From an uncultured Anaerolineae bacterium (GTDB taxonomy: Bacteria; Chloroflexota; Anaerolineae; J036; Brachytrichaceae), in NCBI GenBank assembly GCA_937927775.1, contig CALBEF010000061.1:1-37393 (forward strand): a stretch of DNA of 37,393 nucleotides, in the 5' to 3' direction. The position numbers and the translations under genes are program-made. The stretch's first letter is position 1. Each line of letters begins with the position of its first letter. The notes under the pieces are model-generated. The model was not told the DNA's origin. It saw only the letters and a list, made by a program, of their open reading frames with translations, and did no database searches. Positions 1 through 9,027 of this stretch are shown here, in pieces.

Positions 1-1968
1 CAGGGCGTTGCGCACGGCGACGCGCGTTTCGGTCGTCACACCGATGACCTGGCCGGCCAGCATCTCGCCCAGCTCATCGTCAAAGAGGGCGTGCGCCAGA
101 CGCGTCCAGAACGTCTCAAAGATCAGCACGCCGACCGAATCACGGCGCGAGACACGATCCCACTCGCGCATCAGGCGCAGCAGATCGGCGGCCTGCGGAT
201 CATCGGGCGCAAAGCCATCCAGCAGCGGCAGAATGTCATCGGCGAACAGCGAGCGCGCGTCGTTCTGAATGCGCTGCATGTCGTCGGTTGAAAGCCTTGG
301 CTTCTCGTTCAACAGTTGCAGGATGCGCCGCGCGCGAAAGCCGTAGTCCCAGTCGGCGCCCAGCAGGTGCGGGTAGGCGCGCGGGTCAATCACGGCGTTG
401 TTGGCCGTGACGATAATCCCTTCCGGCGGGTTGAACACGCAGGGCAACTCGTCGAACGGGATTTCGCCCACCCATTCATGCTCGCCGCTCCAGGCGGGGA
501 CGGGCGCGCGCCCATCGCCGGCGGCGCGAACAGGGATGCGGCCGGGCATCTGGTAGCCAATGTTGCCCTCTACGTCCGCGTAGACAAAATTCTGCGCCGG
601 CGCGTCCCAGAAGCGCAACGCCTCGCGGAACTGGCGCCAGTTGGCCGCGCGGTTGATCTGCAATACGCTGCGCAGAATCGATCCCGGTTGAAGCGCCGTC
701 CATTGCAGCGCGATGGGCGGCTCGTTTGCCAACTCAGGCATCGCATCGTTGAGGATCGGGCCGTGGCGGGTGACGCGCACACGCAACACCACCGGCTCAC
801 TTTGGCCGGCTGCCATGATGCGCTCTTCAATCACCTGGGCCGGCTCGAAACGCCCCTGAAACTCGAACTCATCGGGGTTGGCCGGGTTGGGGCGCTCGAT
901 AAAGAGGTCTTGCACATCGGGGCCGACGTTGGTCACACCCCAGGCAATGCGCCCATTATGGCCGAGAATCACACCCGGCACACCAGGGAAGGAAACGCCG
1001 ACGACATCATAGGGACACGTCGCGCTCACGACCCGGCAATGCAGGCCGATCTGATGCCAGATGGAGGGCATCTGGATGCCCAGATGCGGATCGTTGGCGA
1101 GCAGGGGCATGGCGGTGGTTGTGCGCGCGCCGGAGACGACCCAGTTGTTGCTCCCGATGTCGCTGTGTTTATCCAGGCCCAGCGACTCGGCGACGCGCCG
1201 GCTGGCCTGCAACAGGGCCAGGGCGCTGTCTGCAGAGAGCGCAAGAGAAGGCAGCCCAGCCGGCTGGGGCGCGCCTGTGGCCGGCGCGTTGACGATGAAC
1301 GGCGCGTCGTCGGGGTAAGGTGGGATGACAGCCTCGACCAGCGCCGGGCCGCCGCGCCGCATCAGCGCCATGCGGGCCAGTTCAGCTTCCATGTTGCCGC
1401 CCAGGTTGTAGGCCATGACCTTGCCCCAGGTGAGCGAGTGGACCGGCTGCCAGGGTTCGGGCTGCCAGCGCCGGCCGATCAATCCGAGCACGCGAAACTC
1501 CAGCCCCAGCCGGTCGGCATTGCTCAGCGCATAGGCGTTGACCCCCTCGGCGTAGCGTTCCAGCGCCCGGCGGGTTTCGGGATCGAGTTGCGCTGCCTCC
1601 TGCTCGGCCACGCGGCGCCAGCCCAGCGTGCGAATAAAGCGATCCTGCGCCAGCGCGCCGGGGCCGAATAGTTCAGCCAGCCGGCCCTGCCCGATGCGCC
1701 GCCAGAACTCCATTTGAAAGAAGCGATCCTGAGCTTGCGCGAAGCCCTGAGCGAAGAACAAGTCTTCGGGCGTGTCGGCGTAGATATGCGGGACGCCAAA
1801 GCGATCGCGGATGATCTCCACTCGCCCCCGCAGACCGCTCAGGCGAATCTCGCCGCCGGTTTGAGGGAACGGCTGGCGCACCCACACCACGCCGACGCCG
1901 GCCGCGGTCACAGTCAACACCACAATCACAATCAGAATGCTCAGCAGAATGCGGCGAATTGTTTTCAT
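1..1968 (-). CDS. penicillin acylase family protein (3' end outside window)
   Basis: An N-terminal-nucleophile hydrolase of the penicillin amidase family, which cleaves amide bonds of acylated substrates such as beta-lactams or acyl-homoserine lactones; the substrate cannot be read here. The reverse strand is open from ATG at 1966-1968 to the window edge (656 codons). Residues 1-30 are a hydrophobic N-terminal anchor or signal (MKTIRRILLSILIVIV). The alpha-chain signature RDRFGVPHIYA follows at about residue 55, then EDLFFAQGFAQAQDRFFQ. The autocatalytic nucleophile is Ser273 in GSNNWVVSG, the usual start of the beta chain after self-cleavage. LANDPHLG follows at the expected distance. Family members run to about 780-820 residues, so about 130-160 residues are missing. 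No clear ribosome binding site precedes the ATG. It would act outside the membrane. Confidence 0.93.
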   Translation of the reverse strand, partial: MKTIRRILLSILIVIVVLTVTAAGVGVVWVRQPFPQTGGEIRLSGLRGRVEIIRDRFGVPHIYADTPEDLFFAQGFAQAQDRFFQMEFWRRIGQGRLAELFGPGALAQDRFIRTLGWRRVAEQEAAQLDPETRRALERYAEGVNAYALSNADRLGLEFRVLGLIGRRWQPEPWQPVHSLTWGKVMAYNLGGNMEAELARMALMRRGGPALVEAVIPPYPDDAPFIVNAPATGAPQPAGLPSLALSADSALALLQASRRVAESLGLDKHSDIGSNNWVVSGARTTTAMPLLANDPHLGIQMPSIWHQIGLHCRVVSATCPYDVVGVSFPGVPGVILGHNGRIAWGVTNVGPDVQDLFIERPNPANPDEFEFQGRFEPAQVIEERIMAAGQSEPVVLRVRVTRHGPILNDAMPELANEPPIALQWTALQPGSILRSVLQINRAANWRQFREALRFWDAPAQNFVYADVEGNIGYQMPGRIPVRAAGDGRAPVPAWSGEHEWVGEIPFDELPCVFNPPEGIIVTANNAVIDPRAYPHLLGADWDYGFRARRILQLLNEKPRLSTDDMQRIQNDARSLFADDILPLLDGFAPDDPQAADLLRLMREWDRVSRRDSVGVLIFETFWTRLAHALFDDELGEMLAGQVIGVTTETRVAVRNAL

Positions 1969-2025
1969 AGGCGAAGAAAGTTCAGCAGTGTCTGGCGTGT
2001 CTGCGTTACACAACAGCGCGCCGGC

Positions 2026-2649
2026 TCACAACGCGCTTTCGATCTGATTTTCGGAGTTCGTAGCGGCCGGGGTTGCGCCATCCACGCGCGACCACTTGAC
2101 ATGCCGGAAGGTGACAAAGCGGTTGACGAAAAAGTTCCACATCATCACAATGACGGCGGCAATGGCTTTGGTCAGGTTCAGACCGATCACATGGCTGTTG
2201 AACAGCGCCTCGATCGGCCGCTCGAACAGAAACAGGATCAACTCGTTGATGCCCAGGCCGACCGCATTGACGATGAGAAAGGTGGGGAAGTGCCGCCAGA
2301 ACGACGCGCGCGATTCCGGGTACACCCAGAGAATGTTCCAGACGAAGTTGTTGGTGGCGGCCAGCACAAAAGCGACGGCGATCGCCAGCGCAGAGGGCGC
2401 GCCGAAGCCATACACCAGCAGGTTGAGCATCGCATAATCCACAACCAGTCCGGACGCCCCGACGATGGCGAATTTGACGAAGCGTTTGACTTCGTATTTA
2501 TTGCGCCGGGCTATGGCATACAGCCGGTTGCGCGACGCCGCGTCGGGGTCGTGGAAAAACAGAAAGACCACCAGCGACACGCCAGCGCGCCATGCCCACT
2601 CGCGCATGGCTCTAAAGCGAACTTTGAAGGTGGAGGAACTGGATTGCAT
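2026..2649 (-). CDS. GtrA-like family membrane protein
   Basis: A small membrane protein of the GtrA/DPMS family, whose members are thought to help move lipid-linked sugars across the membrane for polysaccharide or teichoic-acid glucosylation. About 207 residues. After a charged N-terminal 50-60 residues, the core begins at RFVKFAIVGASGLVVDY and contains about four hydrophobic helices: VGASG, AIAVAFVLAATNNFVWN, FLIVNAVGLGINELILFL and AIAAVIVMMWNFFVNRFVTF. WNFFVNRFVTF is the family's typical last helix and tail. ATG at 2649 is chosen over a GTG two codons upstream. No glycosyltransferase lies nearby, so its partner is not visible. It follows the acylase gene's start by a 57-bp gap on the same strand, so the two may be co-transcribed. 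Confidence 0.85.
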   Translation of the reverse strand: MQSSSSTFKVRFRAMREWAWRAGVSLVVFLFFHDPDAASRNRLYAIARRNKYEVKRFVKFAIVGASGLVVDYAMLNLLVYGFGAPSALAIAVAFVLAATNNFVWNILWVYPESRASFWRHFPTFLIVNAVGLGINELILFLFERPIEALFNSHVIGLNLTKAIAAVIVMMWNFFVNRFVTFRHVKWSRVDGATPAATNSENQIESAL

Positions 2650-2712
2650 AGCCACTGCAAGCAGTTGATCGGAAACAGCTCAGCCGCGCAGAAAACACAA
2701 CACACCGTACGC

Positions 2713-2765
2713 AACACGCAACACGCAACACGCAACACGCAATGCGCATTACGCGCCGCATATTG
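2713..2765. repeat. 7-bp tandem repeat tract (CGCAACA class)
   Basis: About seven degenerate copies of a heptamer (CGCAACA four times, then CGCAATG, CGCATTA and so on), followed by an oppositely oriented copy (ATTGCGTGT) at about 2760. It lies in the gap between the GtrA gene start and the S9 peptidase stop. The unit is the same class as the tracts at 25825-25890 and 26335-26370. Confidence 0.8.
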
Positions 2766-2790
2766 CGTGTCAGGCGCGGGGCAGCGGAGT

Positions 2791-4851
2791 TCATACTTGC
2801 GACGCCGGCTGCGCCGGGGCGTAACGCTCGAACCACGCCACGATGCGCCGCAGCCGCTCGACGCGATGTCTCGGCTCGCCGCTGCGCGACAGCTCGTGCC
2901 CCTCGCGCGGCCAGCGCACCAGCTCGACCGTTTTCTTCAAGTACTTCAGCGCCTGGAACAACTGCTCGGCCTGCTCGATCGGCACGCGAAAATCCAGCTC
3001 GCTATGCTCGAGCAGGAGCGGCGTCTGCATCTGTGGGGCATAGGCCAGCGGAGACTGGCGCCACAGGAATGCCACATCGTCGAACGGCGTGACATCGAAG
3101 TGCCAGTCGGTGAAGAAGGCGATGTCGCACGTGCCGCGCATCGAAATCAGGTTGTACACGCCGCGCTGGGCGACGGCAGCGGCAAAGCGGTTGTCGTGGC
3201 CGACGATCCAGGCCGTCATGTATCCGCCATAGCTGCCGCCGGTCACGGCCAGACGCTGTGGGTCGGCGACGCCTTTGGCCAGCAAGGCATCGACGCCCTT
3301 CAAAATGTCGCGCATGGGTCCATCGCCCCAGTCGCGGTGGTTGCCCGATAGAAACGCCTCGCCATAGCCATCCGCGCCGCGCGGGTTGCAAAAGAACACC
3401 ACGTAGCCACGGTGAGCCAGCAGTTGCCACTCGTGCCACATGCTGCGGGTGCTGGCCGACCACATCGCCGCCGGCCCGCCGTGAATCTCGACCGCCAGCG
3501 GATATGGCCGCGAGGCGTCGTAGCCGGGCGGCGTGATCAGCCAGCCCTGAATCTCATAGCCCTCGGACTCATAGCGCATCTCCTCGACTGGACGCACCTC
3601 GTGCTCGGCCAGGAACTTTGCATTCGGCTGGTAAAGCAGGCGGATGGCGCCGTCCGGCTCGCGCAGGTAGAGCGCCGACGGGTCGCCGGGCGTGCTGGCC
3701 GCGAACACCACGCGCCCATCGCCGGCCACATCAAACGACGTGATCTCCTGCGTGGCGTCGGTCAGTTGTTCAATTGCGCCGTCGGCGATGTGGACGCGAT
3801 ACAAGTTGACTGCGCCATCAGCAATCAGCGTGAAGTAAATGCTGGCGCTATCTTTGCTCCATCGCCAGCCGGCCACGCTGCGGTCGAGCGCGGCAGTCAG
3901 GTCGCGGATGTCGCCGCCGCCGGCCGGCATGACTGCCAGCGTCGTGTTGCGATACAGCGACTGGTCTTCGTTTACCCGCGCAAACGCCACCCACTGCCCA
4001 TCCGGCGACAGATCGGGCGAGAAGGCGGTGTGGCCGACGCCGGTAAGGCGCTCCACAGGCGGCCGCTCGGGCGCAGGCGCAGCCGACAGACGGGCAATAT
4101 CGGTGTAAAACTCCAGCACGCCGCTTTCAGGGTCGCGGCTGACGGCGGTGTACAACGCCTCCCCATCGGGCGACCATTTTGGCTGCTCAAAGTTCAGGTC
4201 GCCGTCGGTCAGCCGGCGCGGTTTGGTTTTGGCCGGCTCGCCAAAGTCGGCCGGCGCGTCGGCGACGTAGATGTGCAGCCAGCGGTCGCGCATGTACTCT
4301 GTGCCGGTGCGGTAGGGATAATGACGGAGCACATACGGGTCAAAACGCTGTTCCTCGTCGTGCTCGCGCTGCTCTTTCTCGCGCTTGAGGTCCCAGGCGT
4401 CTTTGGCCGGCTCGCCGTCCGATTCGGCCCGCGCCGCCTGCTCATCCTCTTTGGCGCGTTCGTCGGCGCGCGCCAGCGCAGTGAACGCCACGCGACGGCC
4501 ATCGGGCGACCACTCGAACGCGCGGATGCCATTAGCGTGCGAAGCGATGACGTGCGCCTCGCCGCCGGCCACCGGCATGGCATACAGTTTGGCTTCGCCA
4601 TCGCGGCTGGAGATGAAACCAAGCCGCGCGCCGTCAGCCGCCCAGCGCGGGGCGGCGTCCTTCTGGCCGCTGGTGAAAGGTCGCGCCGGCGCGTCCGATG
4701 CGATCTCGCGCATCCAGATGTTGCGGATGTATGTGTTGCCGGCGCGATCGACACTCTGACGCACAAAGGCGACCCGGCTGCCATCCGGCGACAACCGAAC
4801 ATCCTCTACAGTGCTGAGATCGTAGAGGCTCTCTTCAGTGATGGGTTTCAT
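2791..4851 (-). CDS. S9 family peptidase (prolyl oligopeptidase / acylaminoacyl-peptidase type)
   Basis: A serine peptidase of the alpha/beta-hydrolase S9 family, acting on short peptides by removing dipeptides or acylated N-terminal residues. With the ATG at 4849-4851 it has 686 residues. This start is preferred over a GTG at 4896 because it leaves a clean 16-bp gap after the upstream zinc-ribbon gene. Residues 1 to about 420 show repeated propeller-blade motifs of the TolB/WD40-like type (LSPDGSRVAFVR, WSPDGRRVAF, WSPDGEALY, LSPDGQWVAF). The C-terminal catalytic domain carries the nucleophile Ser540 in GGSYGGYMT, Asp620 in HSELDFRVP and His652 in REGHEL. HGGPAAMW is the oxyanion region. No signal peptide is seen, so it is probably cytoplasmic and used for peptide recycling. 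Length and domain order are normal for the family. Confidence 0.95.
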   Translation of the reverse strand: MKPITEESLYDLSTVEDVRLSPDGSRVAFVRQSVDRAGNTYIRNIWMREIASDAPARPFTSGQKDAAPRWAADGARLGFISSRDGEAKLYAMPVAGGEAHVIASHANGIRAFEWSPDGRRVAFTALARADERAKEDEQAARAESDGEPAKDAWDLKREKEQREHDEEQRFDPYVLRHYPYRTGTEYMRDRWLHIYVADAPADFGEPAKTKPRRLTDGDLNFEQPKWSPDGEALYTAVSRDPESGVLEFYTDIARLSAAPAPERPPVERLTGVGHTAFSPDLSPDGQWVAFARVNEDQSLYRNTTLAVMPAGGGDIRDLTAALDRSVAGWRWSKDSASIYFTLIADGAVNLYRVHIADGAIEQLTDATQEITSFDVAGDGRVVFAASTPGDPSALYLREPDGAIRLLYQPNAKFLAEHEVRPVEEMRYESEGYEIQGWLITPPGYDASRPYPLAVEIHGGPAAMWSASTRSMWHEWQLLAHRGYVVFFCNPRGADGYGEAFLSGNHRDWGDGPMRDILKGVDALLAKGVADPQRLAVTGGSYGGYMTAWIVGHDNRFAAAVAQRGVYNLISMRGTCDIAFFTDWHFDVTPFDDVAFLWRQSPLAYAPQMQTPLLLEHSELDFRVPIEQAEQLFQALKYLKKTVELVRWPREGHELSRSGEPRHRVERLRRIVAWFERYAPAQPASQV

Positions 4852-4867
4852 GATCGAGGAGTCGGGT

Positions 4868-5110
4868 TTAGTGGCTGCAACCCTTGCAACCGCCACACCC
4901 GCCGCTGCGACTGCACGACTTGCCGCCGGCCGGCGCGGAAAGGTCGCCGGTGGACGCGCCGCCCCGATTGTGCGCGAAAGAGGAAATCTTCTTCCTGGCC
5001 TTGTGGCTGTGGCACGCGGGACATTCGACCGTCACCACCGTGTTGCCACTGCGCACCAATTTTTCAAATCGGTGGCTGCATTTGCTGCATTCGAACTCGA
5101 AGATAGGCAT
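4868..5110 (-). CDS. FmdB-type zinc ribbon protein
   Basis: An 80-residue zinc-ribbon protein of the FmdB/CxxC_CxxC family, often found as a putative regulator. The pattern MPIFEFECSKCSHRFEKL, then CPACHSHKARKKISSF, is typical: two C-x2-C knuckles about 20 residues apart. The C-terminus is Gly/Ser/Cys-rich with three more cysteines (SGGCGGCKGC), which could bind further metal. A GGAGG sequence lies about 11 bases before the ATG at 5110. It precedes the S9 peptidase gene by 16 bp and is probably co-transcribed with it. The molecular role is unknown for most of the family. Confidence 0.9.
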   Translation of the reverse strand: MPIFEFECSKCSHRFEKLVRSGNTVVTVECPACHSHKARKKISSFAHNRGGASTGDLSAPAGGKSCSRSGGCGGCKGCSH

Positions 5111-5305
5111 GCCGTGTCAGTCCTCCAACCGGGTAAATATGCTGTATTTTACGCCCGCGCCGCGCGTTTCTGAGGGAGAAGAGATACGCGGCTCAAAACA
5201 GGTAAAATCGAGCAGGCCCCGCGACGGAAGCCTTTTCGCAAGTCCAGCCGCGCCAACCCATCCGGCTGAGGCGCAGCCAGACCACAGCATGAAAGGTGAA
5301 AAGCA

Positions 5306-6169
5306 ATGCCTATGTTTGATTACGTGAGAGCGAAATCGGTGGCAGAAGCCGTTGAACTGCTCGCCGACACACAATGCGTCAGCCGGCCGCTGGCCGGCGG
5401 CACGGATGTGCTGGTGCAAGTCCGCCACACTCCCCCAACGTTCCAGCGGCTGGTGGATGTGAGCCGCATCCCGGAGATGAAAATCATCGAGCGGCAGGGC
5501 GACGAGATTTGCGTTGGCGCAGCGGTGACCTACACCGAGATTATTGAAAGCGCGCTGCTGCGCGAAACCGCGACCTGCCTGGTGGAAGCGTCGCGGCTGG
5601 TGGGCGGGCCGGCAATTGCCAACGCGGGCACCCTCGGCGGCAACGTCGCCAACGGCGCCGCGTGCGCCGATGGTGTCCCGCCACTGGTCTGCCTGGACGC
5701 GCTGGCGCACGTGCGCAACAGCGCCGGCGCGCGCGCCGTTCCGGTGGCCGACTTGCTCAGCGGCCCGCATGAGACGATGCTCCAGCGCGGCGATCTGATT
5801 ACTCACTTCACCTTTCCCGTGATGCCCGACGGCGCGCGATCAACCTTCATCAAACTGGGCCGGCGCAACGCACAGGCCATCTCGCGCCTGAACGTGGCTG
5901 CGGCAGGCGCGCTGTCGTCAGAAGGTCGCGTGATATTCGCGCGCGTCGTGCCCGGCTCGGCGTTGCCTCGTCTGAGGCGGTTTGTCGAAGTCGAGAACAT
6001 GTTGATCGGAGAGCGCCCCAGCGAGGCGCTGTTCGAGACAGCCGGCGCGGAAGCCAGTCGCGCAATGGTGGCCGTCACAGGCCGGCGCTGGTCAACAGAG
6101 TACAAGGAGATCGCACTGCAGGGGCTGGTTGCGCGCGCCCTGCGCCAGGTTTTTACTGTGGAGAATTGA
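5306..6169 (+). CDS. molybdopterin dehydrogenase FAD-binding subunit (CoxM/XdhB-like)
   Basis: The medium, FAD-carrying subunit of a xanthine-dehydrogenase-family molybdenum hydroxylase; it passes electrons from the Fe-S subunit to an acceptor. 287 residues. It begins MPMFDYVRAKSVAEAVELL. The FAD pyrophosphate motif RPLAGGTDVLVQVR is at about residues 28-41 and GGPAIANAGTLGGNVANG at about 103-120; both are hallmarks of FAD_binding_5. The C-terminal part matches the CO-dehydrogenase flavoprotein C-terminal domain. A purine-rich GAAAGGTGAA lies before the ATG. Three bases separate its stop from the next gene, so the three subunits form one operon in the order FAD, 2Fe-2S, Mo. The 195-bp gap upstream (5111-5305) is shared with a divergent gene and holds no clear promoter that I can defend. 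Confidence 0.95.
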   Translation: MPMFDYVRAKSVAEAVELLADTQCVSRPLAGGTDVLVQVRHTPPTFQRLVDVSRIPEMKIIERQGDEICVGAAVTYTEIIESALLRETATCLVEASRLVGGPAIANAGTLGGNVANGAACADGVPPLVCLDALAHVRNSAGARAVPVADLLSGPHETMLQRGDLITHFTFPVMPDGARSTFIKLGRRNAQAISRLNVAAAGALSSEGRVIFARVVPGSALPRLRRFVEVENMLIGERPSEALFETAGAEASRAMVAVTGRRWSTEYKEIALQGLVARALRQVFTVEN

Positions 6170-6172
6170 AGC

Positions 6173-6643
6173 ATGTTGATTGAGTTGACGGTGAACGGAA
6201 GAGATGTGGCGGTGGACGCGCCGCCCGACATTACGCTGCTGGATTTGCTGCGCGATTACCTCAATCTGACCGGGACAAAAGAGGGGTGCGCGGTGGGCGA
6301 GTGCGGCGCGTGCGCGGTCATCATGGATGGCCGGCTGGTCAATAGCTGCATGGTGCTGGCGCCGCAGGCCGACGGCTGCGCGATAACCACGATTGAAGGA
6401 GTGCGCGCGCCCGACGGCGGCCCCAACGACCTGCAACAGAACTTTATTGAGTACGGCGCGGTGCAATGCGGCATTTGCATCCCCGGCATGATTATGGCCG
6501 GCGAGGCGCTGCTGATGCGCAATCCGCTGCCAACCCGCGAGGAGATTCGCATGGGGCTGGCCGGCAACTTGTGCCGCTGCACCGGCTATCAACAAATTGT
6601 GGATGCGATTGAAGCGACGGCGAAAGGGAGGCAAAAGGGATGA
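6173..6643 (+). CDS. (2Fe-2S)-binding subunit of molybdenum hydroxylase (CoxS/XdhC-like)
   Basis: The small iron-sulfur subunit, 156 residues, carrying two [2Fe-2S] clusters between the Mo centre and FAD. The plant-type ferredoxin cluster ligands are in GCAVGECGACAV (residues about 39-50), with the fourth Cys in NSCMVLAP. The second cluster ligands are in QCGICIPGMIM and GNLCRCTGYQQIV, as in the family. Length and order of motifs are standard. Its stop codon overlaps the start of the Mo subunit (ATGA), which implies translational coupling and fixed stoichiometry. Confidence 0.96.
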   Translation: MLIELTVNGRDVAVDAPPDITLLDLLRDYLNLTGTKEGCAVGECGACAVIMDGRLVNSCMVLAPQADGCAITTIEGVRAPDGGPNDLQQNFIEYGAVQCGICIPGMIMAGEALLMRNPLPTREEIRMGLAGNLCRCTGYQQIVDAIEATAKGRQKG

Positions 6644-9027
6644 GTCATATTACACAACCTCTGGAATATGTGGGGCGGCCCGCGCGGCGCGTGGACGCGC
6701 TGGGCAAAGTGACGGGGCAGGCCAAATACATTGCCGATTACCGTGTGCCCGGCATGTTGCACGCGCACTGCCTGCGCAGCACCATGCCCCATGCGCGCAT
6801 CGCGCGGCTGGACACAACGCCGGCGTTGCAAGTGCCCGGCGTGCGCGCTGTCATCACCAGCGAAGACTTTGTCAATCACGGCCTGTATGGATTCCCGGTG
6901 CGAGACAAGTACATGCTGGCCTGGCAGAAGGTGCGCTACGTCGGCGAAGCCATCGCCACGGTTGCCGCCGACACGCCACAGGCTGCGCTGGCCGGCGCGC
7001 AGGCCATTGTGTGCGAGCTGGAGCCGCTGCCGACCCTCTTCGACGCCCGGCGCGCGCTCGATCCCGACGCGCCGCAGGTCGGCCCCGACCGCAACGACGG
7101 CCAGCACCCCAACCTGAAGGGCGACCACATGCTGGTGCGCAAAGGCGACGCCGAAACCGAGCTGGCCAATTGCCCGATTGTGCTCGACCGGCGCTACTTC
7201 ACCGACTGGCAGGAACACGCCTACATCGAGCCGGAAGGCGTGCTGGCCATGCCCACGCCCGAAGGCGGTGTTGTGGTGTACGCGCCCAACCAAAGCCCGT
7301 TCATCAACCAGGGCAATCTGGCTATGGTGCTGGGGCTGCCGGCCAATCTCGTGCGCGTGATTCAGCCGACCGTCGGCGGGTCATTCGGCGGCAAGGACGA
7401 CATCATCTACGAAAGCTCGGCCCAGGCAGCCAGGCTGGCGCTGATCACCGGCCGGCCGGTGCGCATGGTCTTCTCGCGCGAGGAGAGCCTGGTCGCCAGT
7501 TACAAACGCGACGCGATGCACATGGACATCCGGCTGGGCGCCGACCGCGACGGCACGTTGCGCGCGTGCTGGTTTCGCGGCATCCTCGACTCCGGCGCGT
7601 ATGCCTCCGAAACGCCCTTCACCGCCTGGCGCGCCAGCATCCATGCCATGGGCGCATACCGCTACAACGCCTGCGACGTGGATGTGTATTGCGTGTACAC
7701 CAACAACGGCTACGCCGGCGCTTTTCGCGGCTTCGGCAACCCGGAGGTGTGCTTCGCCGTTGAGCAAACGGTGGATGAGCTGGCCGAGATGCTCGGCATG
7801 GATCCGATCGACCTGCGCCTGAAGAACTGCCTGCGCCTGGGCGACGAGACCGCGCACGGCCAGAAGCTGAACGAGTCGGTCGGTTTGATTGAGTGTATCA
7901 ACACCGTGCGCCGCATCAGCGACTGGGATCGCAGGCGCGCCGAGTACAGCCGGCAGACTTCGACCGAGAAGCGGCGCGGCATCGGCGTCGCCATCATGTA
8001 TCACGGCATGTCGCTGGGGGCAGAGGGGGCCGACCACGCCGGCGCGACCATCAGTGTGCTGCCCGATTATTCCGTCGATCTCACCTCCGGCCTGACCGAT
8101 TACGGCACCGGCTCGCGCACGGTGTACGTCCTCATCGCCGCCGAAGAGCTGGGTGTCAACCCCGACCGTGTTCACATCCAGCGCCCGGACACCAACACAG
8201 CCATCGATTCCGGCCCGACGGTGGCCAGCCGCAGCACTGTGCTGGGCGGCAATGCCATGCGCGCCGCCGCGCGCAACCTGCGCCAGACGCTCGACCTGGC
8301 CGCAGCCGACTTGTTGCGCTGCGACCCGCAACAACTGGTGCGCGCCGGCGAAGCCTACGTCGGCCCCGACGAAGAAGCAGTGGCGTGGGAGAAGATCGTG
8401 GATCACGCGCGCGAGATGGGCCTGATTCTGTCGGCGCATGGCAAATGGGAAGCGCCGAAGATCGTCTGGGATCATCATCACGGGCGCGGCACACCGTACA
8501 TGGCCTATGTGTATGGCGCGCAGGTGGCGGAAGTGGAAGTGGACTTGCGCACCGGCAACACGCAGGTGTTGCACATCTGGGCTGTGCACGACATCGGCAA
8601 GGTCATCTTCCCCCAGGGCGCTTACGGCCAGTTGTATGGCGGGATCACGCAGGGGCTGGGTTATGCGCTGACCGAGCAGATCACCTATCCCGAAGGCTAC
8701 ATCCAGGAAACGAACTTCGAGTCGTATCTGATTCCGACTTCAGTGGATGTGCCGGAGATCACCGCTCAGTTTATCGAGTCGGCGTATTCGTATGGGCCGT
8801 ATGGGGCCAAGAACATCGCCGAGCCGTCGCTGGTGCCCACCGCGCCGGCGATCGCCAACGCGATTGCCCACGCCACCGGCCGGCGCGTGCGCGAGCTTCC
8901 GATGAACCTGGAGCGCGTGTTGCTGGGACACGACCTGCAACCGCCCTTCTCGCGCAAGCCGGTGGAAGCGGCGCTGAAGATTCCCCCGCGCTCGATGCCA
9001 CAGACAGCGCCGCGCGTCTACGCCTGA
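6640..9027 (+). CDS. xanthine dehydrogenase family molybdopterin-binding subunit (CoxL-like, not form I CO dehydrogenase)
   Basis: The large catalytic subunit, 795 residues, which binds the molybdenum cofactor and hydroxylates an unknown substrate. It opens with RRVDALGKVTGQAKYIADY, the usual N-terminal motif. PTVGGSFGGKDD (about 246-257) binds the cofactor. GYAGAFRGFGNPE replaces the AYxCSFR loop of true form I CO dehydrogenase, so CO oxidation is unlikely. GAKNIAEPSLVP near the C-terminus supplies the catalytic Glu. GGGAGG-like sequence (GGGAGG, 8 bases before ATG) is a strong ribosome binding site. The 3' end overlaps the convergent methyltransferase gene by 10 bp. No molybdenum-cofactor maturation gene is visible in the window. 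Candidate substrates include purines, aldehydes and aromatic or N-heterocyclic acids; the sequence does not decide. Confidence 0.95.
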   Translation: MSHITQPLEYVGRPARRVDALGKVTGQAKYIADYRVPGMLHAHCLRSTMPHARIARLDTTPALQVPGVRAVITSEDFVNHGLYGFPVRDKYMLAWQKVRYVGEAIATVAADTPQAALAGAQAIVCELEPLPTLFDARRALDPDAPQVGPDRNDGQHPNLKGDHMLVRKGDAETELANCPIVLDRRYFTDWQEHAYIEPEGVLAMPTPEGGVVVYAPNQSPFINQGNLAMVLGLPANLVRVIQPTVGGSFGGKDDIIYESSAQAARLALITGRPVRMVFSREESLVASYKRDAMHMDIRLGADRDGTLRACWFRGILDSGAYASETPFTAWRASIHAMGAYRYNACDVDVYCVYTNNGYAGAFRGFGNPEVCFAVEQTVDELAEMLGMDPIDLRLKNCLRLGDETAHGQKLNESVGLIECINTVRRISDWDRRRAEYSRQTSTEKRRGIGVAIMYHGMSLGAEGADHAGATISVLPDYSVDLTSGLTDYGTGSRTVYVLIAAEELGVNPDRVHIQRPDTNTAIDSGPTVASRSTVLGGNAMRAAARNLRQTLDLAAADLLRCDPQQLVRAGEAYVGPDEEAVAWEKIVDHAREMGLILSAHGKWEAPKIVWDHHHGRGTPYMAYVYGAQVAEVEVDLRTGNTQVLHIWAVHDIGKVIFPQGAYGQLYGGITQGLGYALTEQITYPEGYIQETNFESYLIPTSVDVPEITAQFIESAYSYGPYGAKNIAEPSLVPTAPAIANAIAHATGRRVRELPMNLERVLLGHDLQPPFSRKPVEAALKIPPRSMPQTAPRVYA

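Noticed and set aside
316..1671. Long open frame on the plus strand (451 codons)
   Set aside because: It is antisense to the penicillin-acylase gene, whose Ser nucleophile and signature motifs are clear. The plus-strand product is Arg/Gln/His-rich and matches nothing.
1714..3351. Long open frame on the plus strand (545 codons)
   Set aside because: It runs antisense through three minus-strand genes (acylase, GtrA, S9 peptidase), so it is a by-product of high GC.
3412..5106. Long open frame on the plus strand (564 codons)
   Set aside because: Antisense to the S9 peptidase and zinc-ribbon genes, with no recognisable product.
6640..9027. Form I aerobic CO dehydrogenase large subunit
   Set aside because: The AYxCSFR active-site loop is replaced by GYAGAFRGFG, so only general membership in the molybdenum hydroxylase family is supported.
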